Source: Corylus avellana
Taxonomy: Eukaryota; Streptophyta; Magnoliopsida; Fagales; Betulaceae
DNA: 64,000 nucleotides
Assembly (NCBI RefSeq): GCF_901000735.1
Contig: NC_081544.1
Coordinates: 10,293,608 to 10,357,607 of the forward strand
Reading direction: 5' to 3'
Shown here: positions 32,967-44,510 of the stretch, piece after piece
Numbering within the stretch: the first letter of the stretch is position 1
How the letters are laid out: each line of letters starts with the position of its first letter
The notes under the pieces: generated by a model
Seen by the model: only the letters and a program-made list of their open reading frames with translations
Told to the model about the DNA's origin: nothing
Databases searched by the model: none
Program-made: the position numbers and the translations under genes

Positions 32967-33547
32967 TGATGCAGCGTGACTTAGTAGGCTGCAGTGAAGA
33001 ACAACGACAAAGCAGCGGATAACTAATTCTAGATTTAGAGTCTATCAATAATCTATGAATTCTTCTAAAAACAATAGATACTCTCTAAAGTTTAAAGGGA
33101 AAGAGGAATAAACTCAACTCTGAGTATTCTCATTAATTAAAATCAATAATAATCGACAACTGAATTGATAAAGGCTATAAGCATATATTTATAGCCCAAG
33201 ACTCCTAATTCTAAAATAACAATGAAATAAAGTTGGTTTAGAAGTCTATGAAAGAAGAATAAACCAAATAGAAGAATAATAAAGAACCTAATCTGATCTG
33301 AAAAACTTAAAGATAAGATAAAATAACAACTAACAAAGAAACCTAGTTTAAAACAAAAGATTAAAACTAAGCTAAGTGTCTCTAATGTCCCTTTTGCGGA
33401 ACAGATATGCCTGAGTGCGCTTGATCACAACCACAGGGGCGATCGATCGCACAACCAGGGGCTTGATGCACAAGTGTCTAGAAGTACACTTGATCACAGG
33501 TATACGTGTGCTCAATCGCACTTCCAGGGAATGTGCGATCTGCATCA
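32967..33547 (-). repeat. 5' LTR of the gag-only element
   Basis: 581 bp, the same ends as the 3' LTR. It differs by scattered substitutions (for example TGTGACGTAG/CGTGACTTAG at the inner end) and an indel of a few bases, so the element is older than the copia at 9051. U3 motifs lie at 33413-33540. Confidence 0.92.
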
Positions 33548-33552
33548 GAAAT

Positions 33553-35094
33553 TCTCTGGCTCCCCCTCTCTAGTAAGCAGAATATATTCTGAAGTAGGAT
33601 ATTTGGATAACAGTCTATGCTCTCTAGTAGATCTTCTAACTTGAGATCTTGAATCTTCCTGATCATGAGGATGCTCCCGCCGCTCAATATCCTCATCATT
33701 ATCAAGCAACTCTGGCTCATCACTAGGAGCCAATTCAGGTGTAGAATCATGCAGAACTTTCTCGTTTGGAGTATGCTGAGAAGGACAAGAAGATAAATCA
33801 ACTATATCTTCAATCACAGCTTTAGACTTTTTAGGTTTATCTGCGTCACCATAGAATTGGTCTTCATAGAAAAACACATCTTGACTTCTGACAATCTTCC
33901 TCTTGGTTGGATCCCATAGCCTGAATCCAAATTCTTCATTTCCATAGCCTAAAAAAATTCAGGGAGGTGCCTTATCATCTAGCTTCAACCTGTTCTCCTT
34001 TGGGACATGTGCAAAAGCCTTGCAAACAAATACCTTCAGATGAGAATATGAGACATCTCTTCTGCTCCATACTCTCTCTAATATGTCAACACCCAAAGGA
34101 ACTGAAGGTGAACGGTTGACTTGATTAAATAGCAGGCCGTCAAAGTGGCCTTTCCTCAAAATGACTTGTGCAATCCAGCCATTTTGAGCATGCATCTAAC
34201 TCTTTCTACAATTGTGCGGTTCATCCTCTCCGCAATACCATTGTGTTGTGGGATGCTTGGCATAGTCCTTTCATGCCTTATTCCATGCTCTAAGCAAAAG
34301 CTTCTAAATTTCTTCACAGTATATTCTCCTCTGTTGTTAGTACGGAGACACTTCAACTGCTTTCCAGTCTCTCTTTCAACCATGGCATGGAATTGTTGAA
34401 AGATATCAAAGACTTGATCTTTAGTCCTTAATAGATAGACCCACACTTTTCTTGATGCATCATCAATGAATGTGACAAAATATCTATTGCCACCCAACGT
34501 TGGAACTTAGATAGGTCCACAAACATCTGAGTAGACCCTCTCTAGAACAGTAGATTTCTTTTGTGAAGACGTTGAAAAAGAAACTCTATGTTGCTTCCCG
34601 AATAAACAATGTTCACATGGATTAAGAGCTTTACCTTTTGTCAACAGGAATGAGCGACTTCTTTGCCAAAATCTGCAACCCTTTCTCACTCATGTGACCC
34701 GGCCTTTTGTGTCATAAATTTGGAGATGAACTATCTTCCACAGCGAACAACTCATCACAACACACCTTCATATGTGTCTTGTATAATGAACAACAAGACT
34801 TGCCTTTAGCCACCACCAAAGATCCCTTGGTGAGCTTCCAAATTCCTTTGCCAAAGTAGTGTTCATACCCTTCTTTAACAAGAATATTCCCAGATATGAG
34901 ATTGAGACGCGGATCTAGAGTATGTCAAACATCCTTCAAAATCAACGTACACCCGACATTGGTTTGAACACGAATGTTACCAACCCCAACTATCTTCAAG
35001 TTGCTAGTGTTACCCATTCTTACCATACCAAAGTCACCTGCTTTGTATGATGTGAGGATCTCCTTGTTAAGAGTAGCATGGTAAGAAGCAGCGG
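33553..35094 (-). pseudogene. Tork copia protease remnant, pre-integrase and integrase
   Basis: The minus strand begins inside the protease (AASYHATLNKEILTSYKAGD), then GMVRMGNTSNLKIVGVGNIR, pre-integrase CEHCLFGKQHRVSF with ERVYSDVCGP, and integrase: RYFVTFIDDASRKVWVYL (first Asp), CLRTNNRGEYT (second catalytic Asp changed to Asn) and IPQHNGIAERMNRTIVERVR (Glu). The C-terminal part (AFAHVPKENRLKLDDKA) and an acidic linker ending GEPENF follow. Several stops separate the blocks. Confidence 0.82.
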
Positions 35095-36179
35095 TGTTTT
35101 TGTGCAAATATCTACCTAAATTAATAGGCAAATAATTGTACGTTTTACTCGCAAGTCAACAAGATCAATATAGTAGTATAGGGTGCAAATACAAGATCAT
35201 TCCCACGAGGATTGCTAAATTTTGCTTCAAATAAATTCCGTAAGTAAAACAAAACAAAGATTGATTTTGAGTTGATAATAATAAAAAGGTAGGGCTTTGA
35301 TATCCACCACTAATCATCCTTATATAATATAACAATATGCCAATGCTTTAATCATGTTATACATACCTAATGTTTGTCAACCTATGGGCATGGGTGTATA
35401 CTCCTTAAGCTATAGATTTTCCTAAGCAACGAGTAAGGCATGGGTGTATACTCTAACTCTTTTCTTTCTTAAAGGATTTAGCATGGGTGTATACTAAGTT
35501 GTTTTTTAAGAAATCATGAATCTATGGAAACAGACAAACACATGGAACCTAGGGCATGGGTGTATACTCCCTGTTTTCCATGTTGATTAACCCAAGAACT
35601 CAGTATGGATTTCTTTTGTTACTCTTATTAATCTAGGACTCGATCATCCAAATTGATTTAATTAACTGGTCTATACTACTTCCATATGTTGATCAGACAA
35701 ACATATATGAAGAATTCAAGATAGCAGGAATTAATCAAGTTAAAGACACCAAAATATAATTGTAGCAAATGCGCTAATATTGAAATCATGAATAGTAATG
35801 ACTAGGGCTTCAATCTAGCCCTAATTAAAATATAAATTATATAACAAAAATAAAAGGTGAAAGAGAAGAAAACCCAAACTCCATTTGATGTAGCCTTCAG
35901 TTCCTATCCAGAGCTTGTGCCTTTTTTCTCCACACCTTTTCCTAGAAATTAAGAGGTCTATTTATAGGCCTAAAGAAATCTTAGAACCACAAGTAAACCA
36001 AAAAAATTCGTAGGGTTTAGTCCTATTACAAATGGGACTTGGAATACTCTAATATGGAAGGAAAGGGAATTCTGGCTGCAGCTGACTTCCTCTTCACGCA
36101 CGGGTGTGCTCGATTGCATCCCGGGTGCGTTTGATCGCAAGACTACGATCGATCCTATGTGTTAGGCACTTGATCAACA
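35095..36179 (-). repeat. Athila-type LTR, diverged, with mismatched flanks
   Basis: Homologous to the LTRs at 49594 and 54413: CTACCTAAATTAATAGGCAA, CGTTTTACTCGCAAGT, GAGATCATTCCCACRAGGAT-like, repeated GCATGGGTGTNTACTC, GATGTAGCCTTCAGTTCCTA and TCTATTTATAGGC. The likely minus-strand start is TGTTGATCAAGTGCC at 36179, and the end is ...GCACAAAAACA at 35095. No target duplication (AGCGG versus TACTA). One flank is Tork protease and the other SIRE 3' sequence, so it marks a recombination junction or a deletion and not a simple solo LTR. Confidence 0.75.
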
Positions 36180-36411
36180 TACTACACAAACACTAGAAAT
36201 TCAACACATGTAATAAGCACCATGTTCCGCGAATACAGCAAAGTAAGCAAGAACTTAGAAAACTCATGCGAAAGGTGTAGTGTGTGAAAACTCCCATTAA
36301 ATAAGATTTCATCAGTTGGGAGAAAAACATTCGACAGACACCTTGTATAGGAAAGACAAATAGTCTGAAACAAACAACAGTCAAACCATGTCATGCTAGG
36401 GCCTAGACTCT

Positions 36412-37728
36412 TGATGTGCAAATAATAATTACTCGTAAGTGCACAAGTCGTGTGCAATATAGTGTGTGCAAGTGCAAGGTCGATCCACAGGGAATTGTGT
36501 TGCAAAAATTGATTTCTATCTAAACTAATCCTATTTTAACCTAGTTTCAAATTGTTTGTGCAAAATGGTAAACTAAATAAATACTGAAATTAAATCGAAT
36601 GATAAAAACACTAAGGTTTTTAGAATCCACCTCATCAAATCAAAGCACATATAATTATACTTGTTCATTCATCTGAATTTCAATAAAATCCCATGCATGT
36701 TCTTTTGTTTTTATAAAATCCTATTGAAAAAATCAATGAATCCATCTGTATTTACGAAAAGCAATGCATATCCAGTTTAGTTCAAAAGATCCAATGTATC
36801 GATGCTTTGAACAAAAGACAATGGATATCAAAAGTAAACCAAAAGATGCAATGTATCCGTTGGATGAAACACAATGAATATCCAACGTTTTCACGATTTA
36901 TTAACAACAATCAATCACAATTTTGTCACACAATTGAATTGAAATGAACTTACATTACATTAAACGACAAAATTGTACGAACAAAACATAAGAACATAAA
37001 ACTAATTAATGGTGAGGCTTTATCTTCAACCTTAGTTGAAGATTTAGCCTCTCATGATAACAAAATCATAAAGAAACTAAATTAACTTCATTAAAATTAA
37101 AGTACTTACAAAAGAATTGGAGTTCAAAGCTCCAAGAACCCAGAAAACATGAAAATTGACAAAGCACGGCGCCCCTGGCGCATCTTCGTCCATTTACAAT
37201 GAAAAGAATGATACTTGTAAGCTGATTTTAGGGTTTCAGTGCTGCCAGGTTGGTCGAGTGCGCTCGATCGCACTCTATGTACGATCGATCACAGTTGTGC
37301 AACATGTCTCCTGCGGCGTAGGGCGAGAGTGGGCTTGATCGCACTAAAAGTGCGCTCGAGCATACTTCCAGTCGGAATTAGCGTACTCTTGTGAAACATG
37401 ACTTTATAGATCTTTGAGTTAGCTTTCCAATGACACTAAGATCGCTTCAATCTGAGCTATACAACTCTAGATATGGTCTTTTTAGTGGGACTTGACGGGT
37501 GCGAATCATCGCTCGATCCAAATTTTTCTGCCAATGCTCCCTGAAGTGTCTTAAGCCCTAGAATTAATGGAATGAGTTGTAAATTTCACCTTAAAGCTGC
37601 ATTTTTCTCTTAACAACCTATAAATCACTAAAACACCGAAACTAACCAAAACATCAGAACATAATAAAGTTAAAGGCTTAGCAAATGCAAATTAAGGGGC
37701 CTAAATATGCAATATTTGGCACTTAACA
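36412..37728 (-). repeat. solo LTR (1,317 bp, TSD ACTCT)
   Basis: Plus-strand ends TGATGTGCAAATAATAATTA and ...TTTGGCACTTAACA; minus-strand orientation starts TGTTAAGTGCCAAATATTGC. The duplication ACTCT is at 36407-36411 and 37729-37733, and the flanking SIRE sequence is continuous when it is removed. The U3 part (37254-37372) has GTGCGCTCGATCGCACT, ACGATCGATCACAG and GTGCGCTCGAGC. The end sequences suggest a large gypsy family (Athila/Tat group), which is inference without coding domains. Confidence 0.85.
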
Positions 37729-38439
37729 ACTCTCTCATCATACACTCCCTATGATACAAATCATTTGCTTTTCACTATGTCCTTTAATGACCATCTGTTT
37801 TCGCAATGGTTTGGTCACTCATTCTTTCTATAGGGACACATTGAAGCAAACATAAGTCATCGATCACATTTTATGCTTTTAGCATATTAATTTCTTTTCT
37901 TTTTTTTTTTCTTTTTTTTCTTTTTTTAATTTTTCTTTTTATTTTGTTGAATGTTCATATTTATGCTTTTAGCATATAGGAGAAAATGCCGGAATTTTTA
38001 GGAGCTAAGTTCAACTAACGATTTGGTCAAGTTGATTGAACTGACACTACCTATCTTCCTTAACAAAAATGTCTTATCAGAACTCTCAAAAACATATCAA
38101 AAATACAACTTAATAGGGGCATAGAGTGCACAAATTCGGTCATGAGAAGAATGACTTTTACTCCCTCAATAGTATCCGAAAGTACAAGGCAGATCATAAA
38201 CATATGAATCATCAGATGTAAATTGTAGAAGTGTTGAACCCACACACATGCAGGATATGCATTTAGAAACAATACACGAGACAATGAACATTAAACAAGG
38301 AAACAAGAAGAAGAAAAAAATCACACAAAAGACACACAAAAACAGCAAAAACAAAAAAATGCCCTAGAATACCAAAGAAAGCATAAATATGCATAGATTC
38401 TAGGCATGTCATGTGCAAACGATCGTGATAGATTGCATA
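37729..38439 (-). other. SIRE 3' non-coding region
   Basis: Continues on the left at 36180-36411. It has a pyrimidine-rich tract at 37890-37935 and paired TATGCTTTTAGCATAT copies (37872 and 37962). No env-like frame could be followed. Confidence 0.6.
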
Positions 38440-38980
38440 CACCAATAGCGTTCCTGAGATACTCAAACCTAGATCCATCTAGAGGTTTTGTAAACATGTC
38501 AGCTAATTGATGTTCAGTAGGCATAAATTCAAGAGATACCACCTTTGTCTCCACCAAGTCACGGATGAAATGATGATGAATGTCAATGTGCTTCGTGCAT
38601 GAATGTTGAACCAGATTCTTCGAGATATTGATGGCACTAGTATTGTCACAGTAGACAATCATCATCCCTTGAGCAAATCCATAATCAGCAAGAAGTTGTT
38701 TCATCCAGATTAGTTGTGTGCAATAGCTCCCTGCAGCTATATATTCAGCCTTAGTAGTGGAAAGAAAGATGGAGTTTTGTTTCGTACTCATCCAGGCGAC
38801 CAAGTTTGTACCCACATAAAAACAACCGCCAGATGTACTCTTTCGATCATTCGCATTTCTGGCCTAGTCAGCATCAGAATAACCTACAAGCTCAAGATTT
38901 GTGTTTTTAGAAAAACAAATACCAAAATTGATAGTGCCATTTACATACCTAAGGATCCATTTAACAGCTGTTAGATGGGA
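38440..38980 (-). pseudogene. SIRE copia RNase H
   Basis: VAWMSTKQNSIFLSTTKAEY, IAAGSYCTQLIWMKQLLADY, MIVYCDNTSAINISKNLVQH, TKHIDIHHHFIRDLVETKVV and HQLADMFTKPLDGSRFEYLR are uninterrupted from 38815. The catalytic E and D positions in KAEY and YCDN are kept. The N-terminal DAD-type motif before 38815 is interrupted by a stop. Confidence 0.82.
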
Positions 38981-38999
38981 TTCTTTTGATTAGCTTGAA

Positions 39000-39905
39000 A
39001 CCGAGCACATACATCAACACTGAATGATATATCGGGGCGGCTAGTTGTAAGGTAGAGTAGACAGCCTATCATGCTTCTGTACAAAATTGTTCAACAGATT
39101 TCCCAGCCACATTTGCACTCAGCTTAACACTCATGCTCATGGGTGTGCGAGCATGACTTTTTCAATCCAAACCGAATCTTTTCACAAGATCTTTGGCATA
39201 CTTCGGCTGGGACACAAAAATACCTTTGGTGGATTGCTGGACTTGGAAGCCTAGAAAGTATGTCAGCTCACCAATCATACTCATTTCGAACTCTTGTTTC
39301 ATTTCCTCAGATAATTGATATGGATGTGAGTCAACCGTAGAGCCAAAAATAATGTCATCAACATATATCTGGGCAATGAGTTTTTGGCTACTTTTCCCAC
39401 GAATGAACAAAGTACGGTCAGCTTGTCCTCGGATGAAACCATGTGCAAGAAGATATGTCGGCAGATGCTTATACCATGCTCTCGGAGCTTGTTTCAATCC
39501 ATAGAGTGCCTTCTTCAGCTTGTAAACATGTTCAGGATATTAAGGATCCTGAAATCCCTTTGGTTGTGCTATATACACTTCTTCTCGAAGAATGTCATTG
39601 AGGAAAGCACTCTTGACGTCCATCAGCTACAATTTTAGCTAGAGATGACATGATATGCTCAACAAAATTCTGATGGATTCCAATCTGGCTACTAGTGCAA
39701 ACATCTTATCAAAGCCCACTTCTTCAACTTAAGTGTATCCCTGAGCTACCAATCGAGCCTTGTTTCATACCACTGTAACATGCTCATCAGATTTATTCTT
39801 GAATATCCATTTAGTGTCGATGATATTATGGTCTTTTGGTCTTGGAACCAAAGTCTACACATCATTTCGAACAAATTGATTTAGTTCATCATGCATTGCA
39901 GCAAC
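39000..39905 (-). pseudogene. SIRE copia reverse transcriptase
   Basis: Fragments in order: [90 protein letters not shown], the catalytic AQIYVDDIIFGS near 39355, and EFEMSMIGELTYFLGFQVQQ. At least four stops lie between 39540 and 39790. Confidence 0.82.
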
Positions 39906-40019
39906 CCAACTCTCATCCTCTAATGCCTCATTAACTTTCTTTGGCTCAAGCTGAGAAAGATAATAGGAATAAGAGACTTGATTAACCACCCTGTTTCGCA
40001 GTCGTAGACCTTCGTCGAC

Positions 40020-41095
40020 ATTTCCTAGCAAATTTTCTCTCGGGTGATTAAGTTTAACTTTGGAGATGGTACGTGGGATACCATGTTTGGGACTGGTGAC
40101 TGAGTCATGTTTTCATCTTCTGCAACTGGAGGTAATGTCAGACTGATTGTAGGAACATTCGAACTAGGGGGTTCATGGGTCTTATCAAAAATGTCAGCTT
40201 GCTCCCCCCCAACATGAGATTCCTCTTCCTCAAGATGATCAGTAGTAGTTTCATCATCTATGACAACATTGATTGATTCCATCACTGTCTTGGTTCTTAA
40301 GTTGTACACCCGACTAGCTCGACTTGTGGTGGAATACCCAAGAAAAATACCTACATCACTCTTCACATCAAACTTCCCCAAGTTATCCCTATCACAAAGA
40401 ATGTAGTACGTACTTCCGAACACCCGAAAGTATTTGACAGTGGGCTTCTTACCTCGCCACAGTTCATAGGTGTCTTGTTAGATGTTGGTCTAAGAAATAC
40501 TCTATTGATAATATGACATGCCGTATGGACTGCTTCCCCCCAATAATGTTGGGCTATATTCTTAGCATGTATCATGACTCCTGCTATTTCCTAAATTACT
40601 CAATTTTTCCGCTCGACCACCCCATTTTGTTGAGGAGTTATAGGAGATGAGAATTCTTGTTGGATACCATGTTGAGCACAAAAATCTTCAAAATTGGAAT
40701 TCTCGAATTCTCTGCCGTGATCACTACTGATTCATGTCTTGTTCATTTTGAATCTTTTTGAACAAGATCTGAGCTTGTTCAAATGCCTTTGATTTCTCTC
40801 TCATCAATATTACCCAGGTATATTGAAAGAAATCATCCACAACCACCAGAATATATTTCTTGCCACCCAAACTAGCTGTTTGTGTAGGCCCCATCAGGTC
40901 CATGTGAAGAAGCTCTAAGTTTCTAAAGGTGAAAATGTCTGTAGTCTTCTTGTGTGGAATTCTAGTTTGCTTTCCCAATTGGCATGGTCCACACTTTCCT
41001 TTATCAACCTGATGAATCTTGGGTAAATCGACTATAGCTTCTGTATTTAAGACTTTGACCAGATCATGAAAATTCAGATGCCCCAATTGTTGATG
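40020..41095 (-). pseudogene. SIRE copia pre-integrase and integrase
   Basis: MGHLNFHDLVKVLNTEAIVD, a C..C pair CGPCQLGKQTRIPHKKT, HMDLMGPTQTASLGGKKYIL and VVVDDFFQYTWVILMREKSK (first Asp) are followed by a frameshift; then HAKNIAQHYWGEAVHTACHI, NRVFLRPTSNKTPMN and the C-terminal KFDVKSDVGIFLGYSTTSRA block with an acidic linker to 40025. Confidence 0.8.
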
Positions 41096-41137
41096 CTACA
41101 GTTCTCCAGTGTCCAAGGTTGCCTTGTTGCAATTTAT

Positions 41138-41638
41138 CTAAGAGTTTGAGGAGAGGCAATAGCAGTTGTCAGCAATGCGTTCTCCTCCCATCAACCATTT
41201 TCCTTGAGAGTTGAATATAGTGCATTCTTTCTTAGAAAACTGAACCACTAGATCATAATCACAAAAGTGGCTAATACTCAGCAGATTTGCATTGAGTCCT
41301 TCAATATACAACAATTTTTGAGGAGTAGGAGCACTGGGAATTTCCACTATTCCTTGACCGATCACCTTTGATTTGCTGTCAACTCCATAAGTGATGTTTC
41401 CACCTTTTCTGCCTTCTTTGAGTTCTTTGAATAGAGACTTATCACCTGTCATATGCTTGGAGCAACCACTATCCAGAAACCACAAACACGAGTTAAGCAC
41501 ACTTAAAGCAGTATGAACAACTAAGCACATATGATCTTTCTTTTTAACCCACACTTGTTCCTTTTGAAGAACTGTTTTCACATGATTATCAGTCAAACTA
41601 GACATATCTTTCATATCAGCAAAATTTGACAAAGCCAC
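41138..41638 (-). pseudogene. SIRE copia protease
   Basis: LWFLDSGCSKHMTGDKSLFK is the aspartic protease active site (DSG intact) followed by GKGGNITYG-type and VIGQGIVEIPSAPTPQKLLY, IEGLNANLLSISHFCDYDLV and FNSQGKWLMGGERIADNCYC. It is open over 166 codons, the best-preserved domain of this element. Confidence 0.82.
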
Positions 41639-41641
41639 TAA

Positions 41642-43376
41642 CTACTCACAAATGAGTTTCACTTGAGGAGTTAATACCTTTAGTTGATTCCCAAATCCAG
41701 GTTCATCTTTTCTAGGGATATTCTGCTGAGACCATGGTTGTTTAGCCCTAATTTGAAAATAGTTTGGGCGAGTATGACCCATGACACCACAATGATAACA
41801 AGTAGGGATGAACTTAGAATTTAAGTTTGTCCTTATCGGGACCTTCAATTTTAACTTACTCTTCTTGGTTACATCTTCTGAGGTTTCTTTTGGTAAACAT
41901 GAATTCTCAATCACCACATCTTTCATTTTAGGTTTCACAAACATAATCTTAGAAATGGAAGCAACATTTGACGATGATGAAGCACCAAACTTATTAAAAC
42001 CCAATCCAGTCCTGTCATATGAATGTTTCTGATTTCCTAACATTTGTTTCAATTTATCACTTGAAAATTTATTTAAATGATTACTGGAATCATTCTGATC
42101 CTTTTCCAGAGATTTAACTTTAGCAATTAGCATGTGGCTTCAGAAATCAAGGTGGTTGAATAGCTAGACATTCATCCATAGATTTCATTAACCTTTCGTT
42201 CTCAAGTTTAACTTCTTTAAGACTTTTTAAGTTTCTCCTGTTTTGCTTGTTCAACTAATCACATTCCACAAACAAGTTATTATAAGCAATTTTGTAAATC
42301 CACCTCATCATCAGATTATTTTCAGCATTGTTTAGCATATGAGGTGAGTCAATCGTCTTATAATCATTATCATAGGAGGCAGTAAAAGCTAGATAATTCA
42401 CTTCTCCTTCAACTTCCTCTTCAGATTTCTTGTCATCAGACTCATCACTTTGAGTGACATTAAAAGCTTTACCTTTGGACTTTTTCAAATTAGCACATTC
42501 AATCCGAATGTGATCTCGACCCCCACATTCATGACACTTGCGTCCACTAGTAAACGTATCCCTCTGATTGGTCTCAATGTTTTCACGTGGGTTAGCTCTA
42601 ACCTCTCCTCTATGTTTCACAGGTACTTTTGAGTCTCAATTTCTAAAATTTCCATTCGTGGGTCTGAAGAATTTTCTAAATTTTTTAGGAAACATGTCAA
42701 ATTCTTCATCATCCCCAGTATTCTCATTAGACGAACCACAAGATTTGACCTTAACATTTTTTGCCTTAAGAGCAATATTTTTGGTTTTCTTGTGTTTGGG
42801 TAGAATTAGCTCAAAAGTCTGAAGTGAACCTATAAGTTCTTCTACTCTCATTGTATCTAGGTCTTTGCTCTGTTGGATAGCAGCAATTTGAGGTATAAAC
42901 CTCTCAGGTAACGACCTCAAGATTTTCTTCACAACTTTAGGATCATCCATTTTCTTGCCTAAAATGATAGTAGAGTTTCTAATGGCACTATGTTTGGAGT
43001 AGAATTCATCAAACGTTTCATTTTTCTGCATTCTAATCTCTTCAAACTGAGAAACCTGCATTTGAAGTTTGAAGTTCTTACCATCTTAGTTCCTTCATGT
43101 GTGATTTCTAAAGTTTCCCGAGCTTGCTTAGATATCTCACATCGAGAAATTCTTGAAAAGTCCTCATTTGAGATAGATATGAAAATGGCATTTATAGCTT
43201 TGTCATTAGCAATAGCAGCATTCTTCTCCTCCATTGTCCATTCAGCTATTGCTCTGTCTCGATGAGTCCATCTAGCTTCAATAGTATGCCAAATGTTAAT
43301 GGATTTAAAGTATGCTCTCATACGAATTTTCCAAAGCATATAATTTGTTCTGTCAAAGAAGGGAATAGAGTTAGGA
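41642..43376 (-). pseudogene. SIRE copia gag with two knuckles
   Basis: The N-terminal part (WKIRMRAYFKSINIWHTIEA, 43339 on) is followed after a frameshift by a UBN2-like block (QKNETFDEFYSKHSAIRNST, LGKKMDDPKVVKKILRSLPE). A first CCHC knuckle CHECGGRDHIRIEC is at about 42545. A second, CYHCGVMGHTRPNY, is at about 41800, with the last Cys replaced by Tyr. Lys- and Ser-rich spacers lie between, with stops near 42255, 42140 and 42625. Confidence 0.78.
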
Positions 43377-43447
43377 TCAACAATATGAGATATTTGATAT
43401 GGAGTCTCGAATCACACTTAGAAAATAATTCCTTCACAAAGTGAACC

Positions 43448-43460
43448 CACTCTGATACCA
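43448..43460 (-). other. SIRE primer-binding site
   Basis: Minus strand TGGTATCAGAGTG, two bases after the presumed 5' LTR end (...GGGTTTTTCA). It is complementary to initiator methionine tRNA. Confidence 0.8.
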
Positions 43461-43462
43461 AT

Positions 43463-44510
43463 TGAAAAACCCTAATTGACTCAAATTAACACCTATTCAG
43501 ATTGTATAAGTGTTTCACAAAATATTATGTGGAAATAGATCTGACCGAACAAATAATAATCAACCAAATACAGATATGTAATGAACATTCAAAAACACAG
43601 ATATTTGGTTACGAAGATGAAACCATTTAGAGAACACTCTAAATGTAAAACCTCTCCGGGACAGCCAAACCTAGGAAATCACTCCACTATAAAAGAATAG
43701 GGATTACAAGAAGCTCACACTTACAAAGCCTTTGCAATTGACACTCCCTTGCATGAGACAAGCGACACACTTGACTTCTACTGTAGTAGCCTGTTCCAAA
43801 ACATCTGGCACAATTCTTCTATATGATCTCCTTCACCGGAACTCTGATTGGCTTCAAGTGTTTAATCGTAGAAACGAGAATGAGATTTCTCACCTTTACT
43901 CTAAAAGAGATTGAAATGCTATAGTTCAATATCTCTATATCTCTCTCTTAGCTCACAGTATTCACTCTCTGAATACCTACATAATAATGTGCATAATGAT
44001 CGTTTAAATAGAAATTCAAACAACAATTAAGTGGCCGTGTCCGGACAGGGATAAGTACGTGTCCGGACATGGCTAGGGTTATATATGCGTAAACCATGTC
44101 CGAACAGCCAAGCTCAGTGTCCAGGCAGGCCAAGTAAAATAGACTTTCTGTAAATGCTGTCTAGACATGGCTTCTGGCTATCTGGACAGGTCTTTGAAGT
44201 GAACAAGTGAACTTTCTATAAATGATGTCTGGACAAGTCTTAGATCTTCAAGTTGAACTTTCTGGAAATTCTGTCCGGACACTGATTCTGGCTGTCTGGA
44301 CAGGTCTTCAAAGAAAACACATTTAACTCTCTGTAAATGCGGACACTGCTTCTGGCTGTCCGGACAGGATACTCATTTTCATCAGAGTACATGCAAACCA
44401 AATGTGCCAAAACCTAAACTAACAAATAGTAAAATCTGCCAGCTCCCACTCAGTCCAAAAAAGCTAACAATAGTTTTTGACAGCTAGCAGCAATAATAAA
44501 GGAATCAAGA
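43463..44510 (-). repeat. SIRE 5' LTR (outer end approximate)
   Basis: The inner end is fixed by the primer-binding site at 43463; I could not find the outer end and 44510 is an estimate. A TATA box (GCATATATAACCC on the minus strand) lies near 44083. Between 44035 and 44380 there are about ten copies of the palindrome TGTCCGGACA or one-to-two-base variants (TGTCTGGACA, TGTCTAGACA, TGTCCGAACA), most of them upstream of the TATA box. Confidence 0.7.

Larger units (their letters stand above)
30805..33547 (-). mobile_element. complete gag-only non-autonomous LTR retrotransposon (TR-GAG-like), TSD GAAAT
   Basis: Its LTRs at 30805-31382 and 32967-33547 both begin TGATGCAG and end CTGCATCA, an 8-bp terminal inverted repeat. 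A perfect GAAAT duplication lies at 30800-30804 and 33548-33552. On the minus strand the 5' LTR (right) is followed by a tRNA-iMet primer-binding site TGGTATCAGAGTT (32952-32964), and a GGGGAGAA polypurine tract precedes the 3' LTR (left). Only 1.58 kb lies between the LTRs. It encodes a gypsy-type gag and an acidic tail; there is no protease, integrase or RT. Replication must have used enzymes of another element. Confidence 0.92.
29125..35094 (-). mobile_element. Tork-type Ty1/copia element, truncated at both ends and split by a gag-only element
   Basis: On the minus strand the order is protease remnant, pre-integrase, integrase (35094 to 33553), then RT and RNase H (30799 to 29257), a polypurine tract (GTAGGGAGGGGGAGATT) and the first 85 bases of a 3' LTR (29210-29125). 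A 2.7-kb element at 30805-33547 with its GAAAT duplication sits in the linker between integrase and RT. Removing it joins GEPENF to QEVQSHQDN in one frame. The 5' end is cut at the protease active-site region by an Athila-type LTR at 35095, so gag and 5' LTR are gone. Confidence 0.85.
36180..44510 (-). mobile_element. SIRE-type Ty1/copia element, decayed, 3' LTR missing
   Basis: On the minus strand: 5' LTR (43463 to about 44510), primer-binding site TGGTATCAGAGTG (43448-43460), gag with two knuckles, protease, integrase, RT, RNase H, then a 2.2-kb non-coding 3' region (38440-36180) split by a solo LTR. The length and the MTKPLDG-type RNase H ending fit the SIRE/Maximus lineage. Many stops and frameshifts interrupt the frames. 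The 3' end runs into the Athila-type LTR at 36179 without its own LTR. Confidence 0.82.

Noticed and set aside
35390..35580. Regularly spaced GCATGGGTGTATACTC phrases, CRISPR-like
   Set aside because: Spacing is irregular, the copies vary, and they are part of a plant LTR family present three times; CRISPR is not expected in plant nuclear DNA.
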